A stretch of 64,000 nucleotides of DNA. It comes from Clostridium saccharoperbutylacetonicum N1-4(HMT) (GTDB taxonomy: Bacteria; Bacillota; Clostridia; Clostridiales; Clostridiaceae). The notes beneath the pieces were generated by a model. That model saw only the letters and a program-made list of their open reading frames with translations, ran no database searches and was not told the DNA's origin. Below, piece after piece: positions 1 through 8,757 of this stretch (positions are counted from its first letter, which is position 1; every line of letters starts with the position of its first letter). The stretch is taken from assembly GCF_000340885.1 (NCBI RefSeq), contig NC_020291.1:4463001-4527000 (forward strand). The letters are read 5' to 3'. The translations under genes were made by a program, and so were the position numbers.

Positions 1-999
1 TTTAGCATAATACATAATTCCTCCATTACCTTCTTTTTCTAAGTAATCAGAAATAACTTGTGCATCTGATTTAGGCTTTAAATTCTCTGCTTTTGCAAAC
101 AGAGATGAAAGTATGTTTTCCTTGTTCTCTGGTGTAAATATTTCAACACTTTGACCTACAGTATCTATCACATTTTTTTGCATATTTTCGTAAGTATCGA
201 TATTATCAATCAAGCCCAAATCCAAAGCTTGTTTAGCTGAATATATACGACCATCTGCAATAGGTTTAACCTTATTTATGTCCATTTTTCTTCCTTCTGC
301 AACAACCCCTGCAAATTGTTCATAAGCTTCATTAACTAAGCCTTGTAAAATATTACGCTGCTCATCTGTCATTTCCACTCCTGAAGCTCCAATTGCTTTA
401 TTAGGTCCGCTTGTTATATCTATTTCTTTAATTCCTAATTTATCATATAAACCTTTTACATTAGTTAATGATGTAATTACTCCAATGGAACCTGTCCAAG
501 TATTTCTGTTAGCATAAATCTTATCAGATGCCATAGCTATATAAAATCCTCCTGAACACGCTTGAGATGCCATATAAGTCCATATAGTTCGTCCTGTTTT
601 TTCTTTATATTCTTTTAACTTTAAATAAAGTTCATCACTTTCATAAACACCCCCACCAGGACTGTTAACATATAAAATAATTCCTTTATTATTTTTCGAC
701 TTAATCATATCATCAATATATTTTAATGTACGCTTATGATTATATGACTCTGTATTTTGAAAAATGCTATTAGAATTTGATCCACTCTTAATTGTACCTT
801 CTACTTTAACCACTCCAACAAAATCCTTACTTGGTAATGCAATTTTATTAGAATTTAACATCTCGCCAAAAGTACTTTTTGTATCCTTATTTTTATTATC
901 TATTTTGTTAGAGACTGCATTTGTAATAACACTTGCTGCACCAACAAATACAAAACATAAAGCAGCAGCTATCAAGCCTATAATTTGTTTTTTGTTCAT
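1..999 (-). CDS. sppA: Signal peptide peptidase SppA (C-terminus cut by window edge)
   Basis: Membrane-anchored serine protease of the S49 family that degrades cleaved signal peptides. The reading frame is open from the ATG at 999 down to base 1 (333 codons) with no stop, so the C-terminus lies outside the window; the family length of about 330 residues suggests only a few residues are missing. The N-terminus has a single hydrophobic segment (residues about 5-30). The Ser/Lys dyad of short SppA proteins is recognisable: the serine in ACSGGFYIA and the lysine in TSGPNKAIG. A GGAGGAATTGGTTAATG ribosome site fixes the start. The gene stands alone; a hairpin terminator lies between it and the next plus-strand genes. 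Confidence 0.9.
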   Translation of the reverse strand, partial: MNKKQIIGLIAAALCFVFVGAASVITNAVSNKIDNKNKDTKSTFGEMLNSNKIALPSKDFVGVVKVEGTIKSGSNSNSIFQNTESYNHKRTLKYIDDMIKSKNNKGIILYVNSPGGGVYESDELYLKLKEYKEKTGRTIWTYMASQACSGGFYIAMASDKIYANRNTWTGSIGVITSLTNVKGLYDKLGIKEIDITSGPNKAIGASGVEMTDEQRNILQGLVNEAYEQFAGVVAEGRKMDINKVKPIADGRIYSAKQALDLGLIDNIDTYENMQKNVIDTVGQSVEIFTPENKENILSSLFAKAENLKPKSDAQVISDYLEKEGNGGIMYYAK

Positions 1000-1213
1000 T
1001 AACCAATTCCTCCAATTTTTACTTATATTTCTTAATTATACAACAAAAAAATTTATGGCGATATTAAATTTATCTTAATTTTTATCTATTATTTGTATTT
1101 ACGCTATCTAAATTATCAATGTTAAATGTTCATTGTTCAATTTTCAGTTAATAGCTAAATCTCTTCAGTATTTCTTGAATTTAAATTCATAATCTTAATT
1201 AGAATTTGTATAT

Positions 1214-1247
1214 AAAAAGAGTATCTTCAAATTGAAGATACTCTTTA
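1214..1247. terminator. Hairpin, possibly a bidirectional terminator
   Basis: A near-perfect inverted repeat, GAGTATCTTCAA with a one-base centre and TTGAAGATACTC, is flanked by an A-run on the left and a T-run on the right. It lies upstream of sppA rather than after it, so it probably ends transcription entering this region or separates sppA from the plus-strand pair. Confidence 0.5.
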
Positions 1248-1371
1248 CGCTTTAAACCCATTGACAACAATAGAAGCCAATGGTATAATAACAAATTATA
1301 ACTATATATTTTTATCATAACATATTATAAAACAAAAGTCAACACTTTTTTTTTTGAAGGGAGTCTTAAAA

Positions 1372-1839
1372 TTGAATGAAATTATTAATTTATTTGAAAA
1401 CACTTCTCTAGAAAAGCAGGTATTTAATGAAATAATTCAATGTAATGAAATCACACGCGATTATAGTTTGAAACTAACTGAAGACGACGTTAAGGAAATT
1501 ATGAAAACGAGGACTATTGCTCTAGAGAAAAGTGGCCGAATAGAATTTAATGGTCAAATTATAACTAAAATTATTACAGCATTTTCTGATTCACCATATA
1601 TATCGCAGCATAACTATAGTGATACAATAAATGAACTTGTTGAAATTTTTTATAATTATAAGAATGAAACTTTAGATTATATAGGAGATGACGAACTCAT
1701 AGAAATCATGAAGGATTATTTTGATGATTATTGCCAAGGCTCTTTAGAACTTTTAGAAGGAAAAGTATTATATAAGATTGCTGACAATATACGAAATGGT
1801 GTAAAAGATTATACTAATCTTGATAGTGAAAAGGATTGA
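1372..1839 (+). CDS. DUF6323-like protein of unknown function
   Basis: About 155 residues, acidic and helical, with no signal peptide or membrane segment. From memory it resembles the DUF6323 family, which tends to sit beside DUF6179 in Clostridia; I cannot confirm this without a profile search, and no function is known to me. The frame is open from a TTG at 1354, but the GAAGGGAG ribosome site overlaps those codons and is correctly spaced for the TTG at 1372, which I take as the start (LNEIINLFEN). The next gene begins 6 bases after the stop, so the two are almost certainly co-translated. Confidence 0.75.
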   Translation: MNEIINLFENTSLEKQVFNEIIQCNEITRDYSLKLTEDDVKEIMKTRTIALEKSGRIEFNGQIITKIITAFSDSPYISQHNYSDTINELVEIFYNYKNETLDYIGDDELIEIMKDYFDDYCQGSLELLEGKVLYKIADNIRNGVKDYTNLDSEKD

Positions 1840-1845
1840 TGAATT

Positions 1846-3207
1846 GTGGAAAATTGCAATAGCATTGAAAAATATAGCTTCTTCGTAGAGCATAATTTTA
1901 GTGAAGATCATTTTTTTAAGGATGTTTTAGTAACTTGTTATAAGGAAAAACTTCTAGATGATACTACTTTAAACAGGCTTTCTTATGAAAGGCTTGAACT
2001 ATTAAAGATACAATTAAAATATTACACTAAAGATGAAAGCAGCTCTGTTATGGTAGAAGTGGCAGAAAACTTGCTTGAGGGCATTGATTATACATTAGGC
2101 TTTTATTTAAAAACCTTTAATTCCATTGAGCTAATAATAGATGAATTAAAAAATAATAGCTTATCACAAATGTTAGAAACTGGTCGAGACTTAATAAAAG
2201 TCACTATGAAAGAAAGTAAAAAACTTTTGGAATACATTATAAATAATAAACTTAAAATAAATAATTATTCTTATAATGACACTATAGATGATGGGCTTCC
2301 ACCCTTTTTTAAGGAGTATGATTACTTTTTTACCCCACATATAGGCTCATGCTCAGGCTCAATAGATTATCAACTTTACATGGATAATTGGAATTATAAA
2401 GGCATTGAGTATATAAGAAATTATTTAAAAATCTTAAATTTAGAAAATGAATTTTGCAATAAATTTGATATTTATGAAATCAATGAATTGCTTTATGGAT
2501 ATGATAAAAGATGTGACTTACTTTTGATAAATGTATTCGAATTAATACTTATTAATTCTCTGGGCTTGATTATATGCAACAAATCTTTAAATAGCTTAAA
2601 TATAACTAATTCTGACAGAGAAGTTTTAATAAGTAAATTGATGAATTTATCACTTGAAAAGTTACAAGACAAATTATTGGAAGGTGCAGCTAAGTGTTGT
2701 GAAACTTTAACTATTGAAAATAATGAATTGATTAATTATATTAAAAAGTCTACAACTAAGTTAACAGAATGGTTATATGAAAGTATTAAATTGGATAAAT
2801 TAGAAACGGTATTTATATCTTTTAAGGAAAATATAAATGAAGAAATTATAGAATATGAAGACGGAGAAAAGCTAAGTAACACTGCATTTAAAAATATAAC
2901 TGAAAAAATAAGAGAATGCTCTTCTGTGCAAGATAAGATTACATTGATAAAATATAATATTAAAAGCTTGGAAGATTTAATAGATATGCTAAATGCAGAA
3001 TGTTTATTCGATGATGAGTTTATGCACTTATTTAAAAACTTATCAAAAACTTACATTATTCTCTTAGCAAAGCATATTTCAGATTTTAGCTTTAATAATG
3101 ACTACGAAAAAGATTGGTACTATGAATTTAAAAAATATATTTTAAGTTTAAGTGAAGAAGATCAAAAGAACATTGAAATAATTAAAGAAAAAATTAATAT
3201 TACTTAA
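1846..3207 (+). CDS. DUF6179-like protein of unknown function
   Basis: A 453-residue soluble, helix-rich acidic protein with many Leu/Ile/Glu/Lys. It starts at a GTG, six bases after the preceding stop, behind an AAGGAT ribosome site. It resembles the DUF6179 family by recollection. The only conspicuous short motif is a central region around residues 145-170 with several aromatic residues and GSCSGSIDY. The partner gene immediately upstream implies a two-protein unit. It is followed by a strong terminator, so the unit is exactly two genes. Confidence 0.75.
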   Translation: MENCNSIEKYSFFVEHNFSEDHFFKDVLVTCYKEKLLDDTTLNRLSYERLELLKIQLKYYTKDESSSVMVEVAENLLEGIDYTLGFYLKTFNSIELIIDELKNNSLSQMLETGRDLIKVTMKESKKLLEYIINNKLKINNYSYNDTIDDGLPPFFKEYDYFFTPHIGSCSGSIDYQLYMDNWNYKGIEYIRNYLKILNLENEFCNKFDIYEINELLYGYDKRCDLLLINVFELILINSLGLIICNKSLNSLNITNSDREVLISKLMNLSLEKLQDKLLEGAAKCCETLTIENNELINYIKKSTTKLTEWLYESIKLDKLETVFISFKENINEEIIEYEDGEKLSNTAFKNITEKIRECSSVQDKITLIKYNIKSLEDLIDMLNAECLFDDEFMHLFKNLSKTYIILLAKHISDFSFNNDYEKDWYYEFKKYILSLSEEDQKNIEIIKEKINIT

Positions 3208-3226
3208 TAATCAGCTATTAATGTGC

Positions 3227-3272
3227 AAAATACTAGTGCTAATCACAATTAAAATCAGCACTAGTATTTTTA
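3227..3272 (+). terminator. Rho-independent terminator after the DUF6323/DUF6179 pair
   Basis: Inverted repeat AAAATACTAGTGCT / AGCACTAGTATTTT separated by 16 bases and followed by T-rich sequence, 20 bases after the stop at 3207. Confidence 0.8.
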
Positions 3273-3403
3273 GCTTATAAATTATTTTTATGCTTGATTC
3301 AATGTAAAAACTTCATTAAGTTTCAAATCTAGTAAAGCATTATCTTATTATTAATAATGAATATCAAATATCGGTTTCAATTCAAAAAAACTTTTCTGTT
3401 TTA

Positions 3404-4978
3404 TTAAATTAATTCATTCTTTTGCAAAAATTCTATAGCAACATCTTTAGGATCTTTATTTAATTCATCTACTTCATAATTTAATTCACTCATTACATCA
3501 TCATTAAGTAAGTCTCCTACTTCTTCTACTAATGGTTTTATTTCAGGATATTTTTCTAATGTTTCAGCTTTCACCACAGGAATAGCATAATATGGTGGAA
3601 AAAAGTGTTTATCATCTTTTAAAACCTTCAAATCATATTTCTTCAATAATCCATCTGTCGAAAATGCATCTATTACATCACTTTCTTTATTAATTAAAGC
3701 AGCATATCTAGGACTGCCGTCTATTCCGACAGTATCTTTGAAATTAAGATTATATTTCTTAGTTAAACCAATTAATCCATCTTCTCTATTAAGGAACTCA
3801 AGCGTTGTTGTTGCAGTTAAATCATTTGAAACTTTTGCAAGATCACTTATAGTTTTTAAATTATATTTTTGAGCAGTATCCTTTGCTACTGCTAGTGTAT
3901 ACGTATTATTAAACCCCATTTGCTTTAACACTTCAATATCATATTTATCCTTATAATCTTTTTTTACTGTATTATAAACCTTTTCTACATCTGATATTGG
4001 CTTATATTTTAATACATCTCCATAAGCTGTTCCACTGTAACTCACATACATGTCAACATCACCATTTTTTATAGCAGAAAATATAACTTGAGTTCCACCT
4101 AACGCAAATTTTCTATTAACAGTAATGTCTGTCTTTCTTTCTATAAGCTCTGATATTATATTTCCTAAAATCTCTTGTTCTGTAAAGTCTTTACTACCTA
4201 TTGTAATAACTTTTTTACTAGATACCTTTTGAGATACTCCTGTTACAACAAAAATTCCAACAAGGACACATGCAGTAGCAACTAATATAGATTTTTGCAT
4301 TTTTCTAGCTTTAACTTTTGATGCTTTACTTTTATTATTACCATTTTGCAAACTAATTGGTGTAACAAGTTTTTCTACCACTCCAAATAATCCATCTACT
4401 AATAATGCTAATATACACGCTGGAATTGCTCCTGCTAAAATTTGATAATTATTAACAGTTCTTATACCAGAGAAAACCAAATATCCCAAACCACCACCAC
4501 CAATAAATGCTGCCATAGTCATAAGGCCTACTGCTGTAACTGCTGAAATTCTTATTCCTGACATTATTACTGGAAGTGCTAAAGGTATTTGAACTTTAAC
4601 TAAAACTTGAAATTTAGTAAGTCCAATTCCCTTTGCAGCTTCAAGCATTTCTGAATTTATACTATCAATTCCTGTAGTAGTATTTTTTATAATTGGTAGT
4701 AATGAATATAATACCACCATTACAATTGCTGGTTTTGTACCTATTCCTAAAAACGGTATTGCAAATCCCAGTAATGCCATACTTGGAATTGCTTGAACAA
4801 CACTAGCTATACCTAAAATCGGCTTATTCAGTCTTTTCACATAACTTGTAATTATTCCCAATGGGATTCCAATTATTATAGCTATACCAACAGCTATTGC
4901 CGTAAGTTTAATATGTTCAACTGATAATGTCATTATCTGATCTTTTGCTGTAAATATATAATTTGAGAATTCATTCAT
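3404..4978 (-). CDS. opuFB: Osmolyte ABC importer: permease fused to binding protein (OpuF/OpuC type)
   Basis: A 524-residue fusion. Residues about 1-215 are a MetI-type permease with five or six membrane helices and the EAA-like loop (EAAKGIGLTKFQVLVKV). A single helix at about 230-248 leads to an extracytoplasmic binding domain (about 255-524) starting ITIGSKDFTEQEILG. That signature belongs to the glycine betaine/choline/carnitine binding proteins of the OpuBC/OpuCC/OpuFB class rather than the OpuAC class. Such fusions tether the receptor to the channel. The gene follows the ATPase gene with one base between them. The exact substrate among betaine, choline and carnitine cannot be read from sequence. 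Confidence 0.92.
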   Translation of the reverse strand: MNEFSNYIFTAKDQIMTLSVEHIKLTAIAVGIAIIIGIPLGIITSYVKRLNKPILGIASVVQAIPSMALLGFAIPFLGIGTKPAIVMVVLYSLLPIIKNTTTGIDSINSEMLEAAKGIGLTKFQVLVKVQIPLALPVIMSGIRISAVTAVGLMTMAAFIGGGGLGYLVFSGIRTVNNYQILAGAIPACILALLVDGLFGVVEKLVTPISLQNGNNKSKASKVKARKMQKSILVATACVLVGIFVVTGVSQKVSSKKVITIGSKDFTEQEILGNIISELIERKTDITVNRKFALGGTQVIFSAIKNGDVDMYVSYSGTAYGDVLKYKPISDVEKVYNTVKKDYKDKYDIEVLKQMGFNNTYTLAVAKDTAQKYNLKTISDLAKVSNDLTATTTLEFLNREDGLIGLTKKYNLNFKDTVGIDGSPRYAALINKESDVIDAFSTDGLLKKYDLKVLKDDKHFFPPYYAIPVVKAETLEKYPEIKPLVEEVGDLLNDDVMSELNYEVDELNKDPKDVAIEFLQKNELI

Positions 4979-4979
4979 T

Positions 4980-6107
4980 TTATTTCACCTCTTCCGTATC
5001 TAAAAATTGACTACTTAGAGTTGTTACTAAACTACTTTTCGTAATTATTCCTTTTAAAACGCCCTTATCATCAAGCACCGGAACTTGTCCTATTTTATGT
5101 TTTTTTACAGTTTCAAGGATGCCTATAATCGAATCATCTGGCTTTACATTTATGAATTTAGTATTCATTATTTCTTCTACGAGAATATTTCTATCAGATT
5201 TATTTTGTATTTCCTTGGCTGTAGTAATTCCCAAAAGATAGTTTTCTTTATCTATCACCATTAAACTATCAACTTTTGAACTTCTCATTTTTTCAATGCA
5301 TCTTAACAATGATGTATTTTTAAAACAAGTAACAGGATGATCAATCATTATATCTTTAGCCCTTATAAATTCTGGTGATGACCATATTCTATTCTTTCCA
5401 ATAAATTCGTTAACAAAATCATTAATAGGATTTTTAAGAATATTTTCTGGAGTATCATATTGTATAATCTCACCTTTATTCATTATACAAATTTTATCTG
5501 CGATTTTTATAGCTTCATCCATATCATGTGTTACAAAAACAATAGTTCTTTTTAATTTACTTTGTAAATCAATTAATTCCTCTTGAAGCTGCACCCTAGT
5601 AATTGGATCTAAAGCACTAAAAGGCTCATCCATTAAAATTATTTCTGGGTTTATTGCAAAAGCTCTTGCAACTCCAACTCTCTGTTGCTGTCCTCCACTC
5701 AATTCAGTTGGATATCTATCTAAAAATTCATCACTACTTAATCCAACCATTTCCATAAGTTCAATTGTTTTTTTCTCTACATTGGCTTTATCTAATTTTT
5801 CAACTTTAGGAATTATTTGAATATTTTCTCTAATAGTCAGATGTGGAAACAATCCTGTTTGTTGTATTACATATCCAATGTTTCTTCTAAGCTTTATTAC
5901 ATCTTTTGAAGCAATATCTTCACCATTAATAAAGATTTTTCCTGATGTTGGATTAATCAACCTATTTATCATTTTTAATGTTGTTGTCTTTCCGCATCCA
6001 CTTGATCCTATTATAGCAACAAGTTCCCCTTTATTTATCTTTAATGAAATGTCTTTAAGAATTGTTTTATTTTTGAAATCTTTACGTATGTTTATAAATT
6101 CTATCAC
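4980..6107 (-). CDS. opuFA: Osmolyte ABC importer ATPase with tandem CBS domains
   Basis: ATPase energising the fused permease-receptor encoded directly downstream. Walker A GSSGCGKTT, signature LSGGQQQRVG and Walker B IILMDEP are intact in residues about 1-240. The C-terminal 110 residues are two CBS domains (from IMIDHPVTCF and IMNTKFINV), the regulatory module typical of OpuA/OpuC ATPases that responds to ionic strength or nucleotides. An upstream GTG at 6116 is in frame, but the GGAAG ribosome site is spaced 8 bases from the GTG at 6107 (VIEFINIRKDF), which I prefer. The promoter with operator-like repeats lies about 80 bases upstream. Confidence 0.92.
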   Translation of the reverse strand: MIEFINIRKDFKNKTILKDISLKINKGELVAIIGSSGCGKTTTLKMINRLINPTSGKIFINGEDIASKDVIKLRRNIGYVIQQTGLFPHLTIRENIQIIPKVEKLDKANVEKKTIELMEMVGLSSDEFLDRYPTELSGGQQQRVGVARAFAINPEIILMDEPFSALDPITRVQLQEELIDLQSKLKRTIVFVTHDMDEAIKIADKICIMNKGEIIQYDTPENILKNPINDFVNEFIGKNRIWSSPEFIRAKDIMIDHPVTCFKNTSLLRCIEKMRSSKVDSLMVIDKENYLLGITTAKEIQNKSDRNILVEEIMNTKFINVKPDDSIIGILETVKKHKIGQVPVLDDKGVLKGIITKSSLVTTLSSQFLDTEEVK

Positions 6108-6148
6108 AAATTCCACTTCCTTCCTTTTAGCAACTTTATATCATAACT

Positions 6149-6316
6149 AAGGTTGTTACTTTTTGCATTCCAAGTAACAACCTTATTATATCAACAAGTT
6201 GTTACTATTGTCAAATTACACTCTGTTATTTAAGAATTATTATTTACTTAAACTCATTAATAGCCTCATTTATTTCTAATAAATTATTTTTTTTATGAAT
6301 TTAAAAGTAACAACTT
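6149..6316. promoter_or_regulatory. Four AGTAACAAC operator-like repeats at the osmolyte importer promoter
   Basis: Four copies of one element occur: AAGGTTGTTACT 6149-6160, its inverse AAGTAACAACCTT 6172-6184, AAGTTGTTACT 6196-6206, and inverse AAGTAACAACTT 6305-6316. Copies 1 and 2 form an inverted pair with an 11-base gap. Copy 3 lies inside the promoter spacer. This is the arrangement of a repressor operator, and the only regulator gene nearby is the BusR-like gene at 6445. Binding by that protein is an inference. Confidence 0.7.
6185..6214 (-). promoter_or_regulatory. SigA-type promoter of opuFA-opuFB
   Basis: On the minus strand TTGACA (6214-6209) and TATAAT (6190-6185) are separated by 18 bases. 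An AGTAACAACTT repeat sits inside the spacer, and two more copies cover the expected start site and early leader. Both hexamers match consensus perfectly. Confidence 0.85.
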
Positions 6317-6372
6317 AAATTAAAAATATTACATAATATATATTAGTTTAGAAATATTCACTTAAAATTAAA

Positions 6373-6425
6373 ACAGGTAAAATATCAATCATTTGAGTTA
6401 TACAAATAATTAATATTTTACCTGT
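6373..6425 (-). terminator. Terminator of the BusR-like gene
   Basis: Inverted repeat ACAGGTAAAATAT / ATATTTTACCTGT, with a T-rich tail in minus orientation, 20 bases after the regulator's stop. It separates the regulator from the importer promoter. Confidence 0.75.
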
Positions 6426-6444
6426 CACAAAATATATTAACAAT

Positions 6445-7071
6445 TTATGGATACAAAAATTTAGTTACTTTTTCATAACAACCTTCATTTCCGATAAAAT
6501 AAAAAATGTCATTTTCACGTAAAACGGCATATGGTCCCGGGGACATTTCTAAGCATCCATTTCTCTTAATACATATTATTGTAGCTAGGGTATTATGCCA
6601 AAAATTAATTTCCGCTACATTTTTATCTATATACGGTGTTTTTTTTGTTATAAGTATTTCGAAAGGTATAAATGGATTTATTGCTTTAAACCTATCTGTT
6701 CTCTCTAATAAATCTAAAATTCTATCTCTTAACAAATCATTTTCTTCTTTTTGATGTTCTAATTTGTCAAGTATATCATTCCTTAAATCAGTAACAGTCT
6801 TTACGTCATTGTGCTGTCTGATAAATTTTATAGCTTTCTCTGTTGATTTTATTATTACTCCACTGCCTTTATTTGCATCTACTATATCCATATCCGCGAG
6901 GATTGCTATAGCTCTTCTCGCTGTTTCTGCAGAGACTCCATATTGACTAGCAAGCACAGATCGTGCATATATTTTTTCACCAACACGATAATATCCAGTT
7001 GCTATTTTAGAAGCAATATCTGCAGCAATTTGCTGATAAACAGGACTTACTATTTTTATTCTTTTTTCCAT
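6445..7071 (-). CDS. busR: BusR-like GntR-family repressor with RCK_C (TrkA-C) domain
   Basis: 208 residues from the preferred ATG at 7071 (MEKRIKIVSPVYQQIA), which has an AGAGGAT ribosome site seven bases upstream; a longer in-frame start at 7206 lacks support. Residues about 10-75 form a GntR winged helix (YYRVGEKIYARSVLASQYG...SAETARRAIAIL). A coiled-coil linker (about 90-125) follows, then an RCK_C domain (about 130-208). This is the architecture of BusR, which in lactic acid bacteria binds c-di-AMP and represses a betaine importer. The adjacent importer and repeated operator fit that role. c-di-AMP binding is inferred from the family. Confidence 0.88.
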   Translation of the reverse strand: MEKRIKIVSPVYQQIAADIASKIATGYYRVGEKIYARSVLASQYGVSAETARRAIAILADMDIVDANKGSGVIIKSTEKAIKFIRQHNDVKTVTDLRNDILDKLEHQKEENDLLRDRILDLLERTDRFKAINPFIPFEILITKKTPYIDKNVAEINFWHNTLATIICIKRNGCLEMSPGPYAVLRENDIFYFIGNEGCYEKVTKFLYP

Positions 7072-7290
7072 TTTTTCTATCCTCTTATTAAAATTTAATT
7101 TAAATATCTTTAAAATTATTTTAAATACTTTCAACTGGTATTCTATCACATTTCTTTTGTTTTTGCTATAAAACTTCATATCATATACACTTCGAATAAA
7201 AAACAATAATATCCATATTGCCGAACGTAATAAGATTAATATGTTGTGGCTGTCGCATCAGTGATTATCTAAAGAACTTTATTTTTAACA

Positions 7291-7337
7291 TTAGAAAAGA
7301 AGATTCACCTAACTTTTCTGTAAATCTGATTTTCTAA
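7291..7337 (-). terminator. Hairpin after the pyd cluster, weak terminator
   Basis: TTAGAAAA-GA-AGATT pairs with AATCT-GA-TTTTCTAA around a 17-base loop, 48 bases beyond the stop of the last pyd gene. There is no clean U-run on the minus strand, so termination efficiency is uncertain. Confidence 0.4.
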
Positions 7338-7384
7338 CAATCATTATTTTGTATTCTACTTATTCAAAAATCGTTCAACTATGT

Positions 7385-8608
7385 CTAATTATTTTTATCA
7401 ATATCTAAAATAGTTTGTAATAGGACATTTGCCCCTTTCCAGCAGTTTTCGAGAGGAGTAAATTCTTTTTCACAATGACTGTGTCCATCTTTACTAGGAA
7501 CAAAAATCATTGTTGTTGGGATAACATCTGTTATAAATTGAGCATCATGTCCTGGACCACTGTAAATTCTCCTAGATGAATATCCGAATTCCTTTGCATT
7601 CTTTTCAACATAATCAATAAATTCTGGATAATAGTGAACTGTCTTACGTGACCATGCTTCTTTATAACTTGCTTCACATTTTTCAACAACCTTTGGAATA
7701 GCTTTAATTATTTCAAGCACTTGATTAATTACTTCTGGATCTTGGTGTCTAGCGTCTAAAGTAAATTTCACCATATCAGGAATTACAGTGTGAATATTAG
7801 GATGTGCTGAAATCTTTCCTGTTGTATATACTAGCTTACTATCAAGTTTATCCAGCTCATCGTGAAGATATTGAATTGTTTTTACTGCTGCATACAAAGC
7901 ATCTTTTCTATATTTCATAGGCGTTGTTCCTGCATGATCAGCTTGACCTACAAAAGTAAATTCATAGTTGATCATACCGCAAACCCCTTCAACAACACCG
8001 ATATCAATTTTTTCATCTTCTAAAACTGGTCCTTGTTCTATATGAAGTTCTAATAATGCCATATATTTTTCAGGCGTCATTCTATTAGAAGCTTCTCCCA
8101 TATATCCACTTGCTTCTAAAGCTTCTTTAAAGGTAACACCTTCTGTATCTGTAGATGCAAGCATTACATCCTTATCAAATTTACCTGTAATAACTCCTGA
8201 TGACATCATTGCAGGTTCAAAACGTGCACCTTCTTCATTTGTCCATATAACAACTGTTATTGGATGCTTATGAGGAATTTTTTCTGTGACTATGGTTTCT
8301 GCTGCTTCGAGTGCAGTTAGTACACCAAGAATCCCATCATAATTCCCTCCTTGTTTAACAGAATCAGCATGAGATCCCATCATAATAGCTGGTAAACCAT
8401 CTTCTCCAGGAAGTGTTGCATAAATATTTGCCATATCATCTGTTTTTATTTCCATTCCAAGTGCTTTACATCGTCTGCAAAATTCTTCTCTTGCTTCTAA
8501 TGCTGCTGGTGACAATGACAATCTTGTTATTCCGCCTCTTCCAGTGTCTCCAAATTTACTAAAAGTTTTAATTTTGTCATCCATTCTATCAATGTTACAA
8601 GTAACCAT
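7385..8608 (-). CDS. pydC: Beta-ureidopropionase / N-carbamoyl-beta-alanine amidohydrolase
   Basis: M20-family metal-dependent hydrolase of 407 residues that splits N-carbamoyl-beta-alanine into beta-alanine, CO2 and ammonia, the third step of reductive uracil breakdown. Metal-binding motifs are visible: GSHADSV (His, near residue 79), the Asp of NYDGILGV, and the Glu pair in TNEEGARF. Later residues include EQGPVLE and the GPGHDAQFI region. Allantoate amidohydrolase and L-carbamoylases share this fold, but the cluster with dihydropyrimidinase and dihydropyrimidine dehydrogenase decides the substrate. It is the last gene of the minus-strand cluster. Confidence 0.9.
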   Translation of the reverse strand: MVTCNIDRMDDKIKTFSKFGDTGRGGITRLSLSPAALEAREEFCRRCKALGMEIKTDDMANIYATLPGEDGLPAIMMGSHADSVKQGGNYDGILGVLTALEAAETIVTEKIPHKHPITVVIWTNEEGARFEPAMMSSGVITGKFDKDVMLASTDTEGVTFKEALEASGYMGEASNRMTPEKYMALLELHIEQGPVLEDEKIDIGVVEGVCGMINYEFTFVGQADHAGTTPMKYRKDALYAAVKTIQYLHDELDKLDSKLVYTTGKISAHPNIHTVIPDMVKFTLDARHQDPEVINQVLEIIKAIPKVVEKCEASYKEAWSRKTVHYYPEFIDYVEKNAKEFGYSSRRIYSGPGHDAQFITDVIPTTMIFVPSKDGHSHCEKEFTPLENCWKGANVLLQTILDIDKNN

Positions 8609-8757
8609 ACTAATATCCTCCTTTAAATTCTTATATTCTATATAATTTAATCCTTATAATAAACCTTTATATTATAATCTATCCTGCAGAAATTTCATAA
8701 ATTCACAGGAATAGCCATCTATACAAGCCATACTTGATGTTTTATATACTAATTTTA

